DNA of 64,000 nucleotides from Macrosoma leucophasiata (Eukaryota; Arthropoda; Insecta; Lepidoptera; Hedylidae), in assembly GCA_036365455.1 (NCBI GenBank), contig JAWQUS010000008.1, positions 19,265,501-19,329,500 on the forward strand, written 5' to 3'. Made by a program: the position numbers and the translations under genes. Below are positions 61,365-64,000 of the stretch, piece after piece. The notes below the pieces were generated by a model that was not told the DNA's origin, did no database searches, and saw nothing but the letters and a program-made list of their open reading frames with translations. Position 1 is the stretch's first letter; the number at the start of each line of letters is the position of its first letter.

Positions 61365-61480
61365 TGGGCAGAGATGAGTGTATGCATTCATAAATGTACT
61401 ACTACGCTGAGGTCCTGGGTTTGATTCCCGGGTAGGGGGTTATCAGAGATAATGGTGTTAAGTCTGTGTTAAGTTAATCT
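61365..61480. repeat. SINE-T pieces, broken
   Basis: AAAGGGTGGGCAGAGATGAG (reverse 3' end) is followed by ACTACGCTGAGGTCCTGGG, TTTGATTCCCGGG (forward head with box B) and TTATCAGAGATAATGG. Two fragments in opposite orientation meet here. Confidence 0.5.
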
Positions 61481-61489
61481 CTGGTACCT

Positions 61490-61775
61490 GCCTGTAATTC
61501 CCGAAGGTGTAGGCAGAGGTAAATGCATGCATTCAATCATACATGCAAACACCTACGATTCGCCGGTTATGTAACAGGTGGCGAGCCTGTTGACATCTCC
61601 AGGCACATTATCAAACTTCGAGGTACTGGGAAATTTCCAGAAAATGTAAAAACCCCAATAGAACCAGAGATAAAGGATTTTAAAACGTTATCTTCGATAG
61701 TCCATTGGTTCGACCCGGGAATCGAACCCAGGACCTTCGGCGTAGTAGTAGTGGCCTGCTACTACTAGTCTACTG
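61490..61775 (-). mobile_element. SINE-T, full length, reverse
   Basis: In sense orientation: CTGCCTCAGTAGACTAGTAG (box A-like), GGTCCTGGGTTCGATTCCCG (box B), AACCAATGGACTATCGAAG, TTTTTACATTTTCTGGAAAT, AACAGGCTCGCCACCTG, CATGCATTTACCTCTGCC, ACCTTCGGGAATTACAGGC. The A/B box spacing of roughly 40 bases is tRNA-like. Best copy of the family. Confidence 0.7.
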
Positions 61776-61992
61776 AGGCAGTTAAAACAAACATTATTCC
61801 GAATGTGATATTTGGGTAGATTTGAATGGAATTCTCAAGTACTACTTCTACTACTACCTTTACTTTCTCAGTAAAAGTGGGACCTCGGACGTAACGGCAG
61901 CGACTTAATAAAAACTTTCTCACCGAGACAATATATTTTTACACCATTCTAAAGAGCACCAATAAAAGTAATTTATTGGTGCTGTTTAAGTC

Positions 61993-62275
61993 TTTTTTTT
62001 TATGTAATAAAAGTGGCAAACAAGCGTGCAGTTCACATTGATGTTAAGTGATGACTGCAGCCTATAGACACCCAATGACCAGACGTCAAAATGCAGATGC
62101 GCTGCCGCTCCTGAGGCATTAGGTGTTATGCCTCTGTGCCGGAAATTACAGAGCCGTATATTACCACCTGACCGGAACACAATAGTGCTGAACACTACCA
62201 TTTAGCGGCAAGTATATTAGGTAATGCGGTGGTGCCTACGCCCTCGAGCTCCGTCACTGGAGCTCTACCACCAGT
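61993..62275 (-). mobile_element. SINE-A, full length, with target duplication
   Basis: A T-run, AAAGTGGCAAACAAGCGTGC, full body, to CTACCACCAGT and AAAAA. Direct repeat AAGTCTT at 61988-61994 and 62279-62285 brackets it. A hairpin AGCACCAATAAA/TTTATTGGTGCT lies just outside (61956-61984). Confidence 0.85.
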
Positions 62276-62400
62276 AAAAAGTCTTCTAGTTCTCTTCTAG
62301 TTCTAAGTTCTTTTAGATATTAGGCATCCCAAATTCCTTGCCTACACCATCACGGACTTCAGAGATTTATTAGATTAAATACCTCTAAGATTTTCCATTT

Positions 62401-62515
62401 GCATAATGTGTAATAAGTATAAAAAAAATAAAAATTTATTATCATTTATATCATTTATTATCATATATTTATTTATCATTAATAATTTATTTATTATTAT
62501 TATCGAAAACGTAAA
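62401..62515. repeat. AT-rich simple sequence
   Basis: TTTATTATCATTTATATCAT repeated with variation. No function inferred. Confidence 0.7.
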
Positions 62516-62623
62516 AAAAAACGTGCTGATACAGATACTACACTAGACTCTACCCAAAACTGTATATTATTTCGTCACCATATCGAAAATAGTGACGAAT
62601 TCAAGCGAAATCTCGACTTGCTT

Positions 62624-62746
62624 TATAAAATTTACAAGTTTCGCCTGGCTCAGAGCCCAGCCGTTAGTTCTGTTGTGTGCTCGAAGACTTAAGGTCGTTG
62701 CTCATTAGAGCCACCTGTCAGCCGATCAGTACTTAATAGTCGTCAG
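62624..62746 (+). promoter_or_regulatory. Speculative core promoter and non-coding first exon
   Basis: TATAAAA at 62624-62630 lies 28 bases before an initiator-like TCAGAG (A at 62652), the canonical insect spacing. The following 95 bases (GCCGTTAGTTCTGTTGTGTGC, TCGAAGACTTAAGG) have balanced base content and match no repeat here. They end at a donor-like CGTCAG-GTATTT (GT at 62747). If real, a plus-strand gene would continue beyond the window. Confidence 0.22.
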
Positions 62747-63294
62747 GTATTTATTTACTGTCAACACATCCGCCGGTAGAATCCGCGTTGTGACTAGTAC
62801 AAGTTAGATGATAAACGAGTTAACATTGCATTTCGGATTTATAGGTTATCTGCAAAAACAAGCAGTTCATAAGTGTGTGTCAGTAAGTAAGTGACGTTTG
62901 CAGCTAATATACCATAAACACCGAAAGTTAAAGTTCTGTGATAATTATAACGAAGCTATACAAATTAAGAACCAACCCATAAACGTGATCAAAACTGTGC
63001 TGGTTCAATGAAAAAACAATGTTTAGCGACTTCTTTGGATAAGTTAATGTCTTGAATTTCATTTCAAAATAAAAAACCTAACGTGTTAAAAAATCAGACT
63101 AAAAAATTAGGGTGGTTAGACAGGAAAGCATAACCAATGTATAGTTTCTAGATATCAACTCAGAATAGTGTGTACGAAATGCATATTCGATATCGGATAA
63201 AGCATACAACCAGTGAGTTGCTAATGAGTGCTCCGCTGGCTGCCCGCGAAACCACATGGAGACCAATCCATAGATGGTAAAAAATCTATACAAA
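62747..63294. other. Unassigned, possibly 5' intronic
   Basis: No repeat landmark. No recognisable exon. Confidence 0.3.
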
Positions 63295-63545
63295 TAAATA
63301 AAATAGGAGTGTCTGTTTGTAATATAAAAATAACCGCTTTTTACTAAATGCATAATTATGTATGTATACATGGTACATATACCAAAACAACATTGTTTTC
63401 AATTTTTGTCTGTCTGTCTGTTTGATCCCGCTGATTTCGGGAACGACACGACCGATTTTGACGGGAATTTCACTGGCTTATGTAATAAGGAGTTACTTAG
63501 GCTATTTTTAGCTAGCTGCGCCCACGACTTCGTCCGCGTGAAAAT
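63295..63545 (+). mobile_element. Helitron-like element, 3'-truncated
   Basis: TCTATACAAATAAATAAAAT, GAGTGTCTGTTTGTAATAT, TGTATACATGGTACATATAC, then GCTAGCTGCGCCCACGACTTC and GTCCGCGTGAAAATG (the inverted subterminal arm). The final CTAG end is lost. Relative of 5319-5646. Confidence 0.65.
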
Positions 63546-64000
63546 GTATCATTGTTCGGTATCTACCCGGGTGTTGAGCGTAGGTACAGTACCCAACAAG
63601 AAATATAGCACATCGCGTCTATTTGACACAGAGACAATTGGCTAAATAACAATAAATACAATAAATGGCTAATCTTTATCATAGATGCAAAACATTTATG
63701 CATCAAGTGTGGTGTTGCCTCTGTATTTTGCATGTACCTCAAATTTGAATGATAGCAAAATATAGCAGGCATTTACTTTTCGACGTCTTTGTCTGCCTCC
63801 TTTATCAAAAATAAACAATATATATATGTATATGTATATATATATATTAATTATATTCAAATGAGACGGTACGGATCAGGATATAGCAAGTAGTTTTAAT
63901 GAGCTGTGACCTTTAGTTCGTAGCGCTCGTCGCGTCGTAGCTTATTGGAGCGCGTGCCTACGCGGTGAAAACGTCTTGGGTGTAGCGTCGTAGCCAATCT
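63546..64000. other. Unassigned; AT microsatellite and a GC-rich edge
   Basis: 63818-63850 is a short ATATATGTATATG tract. 63915-64000 (GTAGCGCTCGTCGCGTCGTAG, TGGAGCGCGTGCCTACGCGG, GTGTAGCGTCGTAGCC) is GC-rich with repeated GTAGCG/GTCGTAGC motifs. It may be the start of another inverted-repeat element or of an exon outside the window. Confidence 0.35.

Noticed and set aside
61700..61775. tRNA gene suggested by GGTTCGATTCCCGG and an A box
   Set aside because: No acceptor stem, anticodon arm or CCA-proximal pairing can be drawn, and the same boxes recur in the SINE-T family. They are SINE promoter boxes.
61956..61984. Terminator-like hairpin AGCACCAATAAA/TTTATTGGTGCT
   Set aside because: Rho-independent terminators do not apply in a eukaryotic genome. 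It is a small inverted repeat beside a SINE-A insertion.

Overview
The window is eukaryotic, AT-rich and repeat-dense, and most likely comes from a moth or butterfly. That reading rests on repeat families known from lepidopteran genomes: many short Helitron-type elements that start with TC and end in CTAG, RTE-type LINE tails, RLE-type (R4/Dong-like) LINE pieces next to TAA repeats, and a remnant of a mod(mdg4)-like BTB gene. No complete host gene is visible. The only long open frame (43488-45269, minus) is the reverse transcriptase of a 5'-truncated LINE. Everything else that codes is a fragment: an RLE LINE C-terminus (about 4.3 kb and 49.6 kb), a Helitron helicase C-terminus (28.0 kb), an RTE reverse-transcriptase C-terminus (40.1 kb), a PIF/Harbinger transposase N-terminus (57.3 kb), a BTB-domain fragment (57.9 kb) and a possible first exon inside a terminal-inverted-repeat element (32.7 kb).

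Three short retroposon families dominate. SINE-A is a roughly 285-300 bp element with a constant 5' end (TTTTACTGGTGGTAG) and an A-rich tail. It has about 25 copies, many of them full length and on both strands. SINE-5S has a head that matches 5S rRNA and a LINE-like 3' end with an (ATT)n tail; there are seven copies. SINE-T has a tRNA-like box B and four or five copies. Around them lie MITEs and foldbacks (hAT-like at 7.5 kb, pogo-like at 31.3 kb, nested foldbacks at 25.9-26.6 kb, long-TIR elements at 32.5 and 33.9 kb), about a dozen Helitron-like elements, and a family marked by AGGGTTCCGTA at both ends.

Layout: 0-5 kb holds the GGTTCCGTA family, SINE-T, SINE-A, and the RLE LINE end abutting a SINE-5S. 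5-13.4 kb holds Helitrons, MITEs and SINE-A copies broken by later insertions. 13.4-25 kb is sparser, with SINE-A, LINE tails and two GGTTCCGTA elements. 25-35 kb holds nested foldbacks, a Helitron helicase remnant and several TIR elements. 35-42.8 kb holds fold-back hairpins, a GC-rich repeat, an RTE fragment and SINEs. 43.1-45.6 kb is the LINE with its intact RT frame and an abutting SINE-5S. 46-54.5 kb is rich in local duplications. 54.5-64 kb holds Helitrons, the Harbinger remnant, the BTB fragment, more SINEs and a speculative core promoter at 62.6 kb.

The parts do not work as a pathway. They record successive insertions, and several nestings give a clear relative order. The best case is a pair of duplicated blocks (49.5 and 53.3 kb) that look like the filled and empty versions of one site, with the RLE LINE sitting in the TAA-type tail of a SINE-5S.
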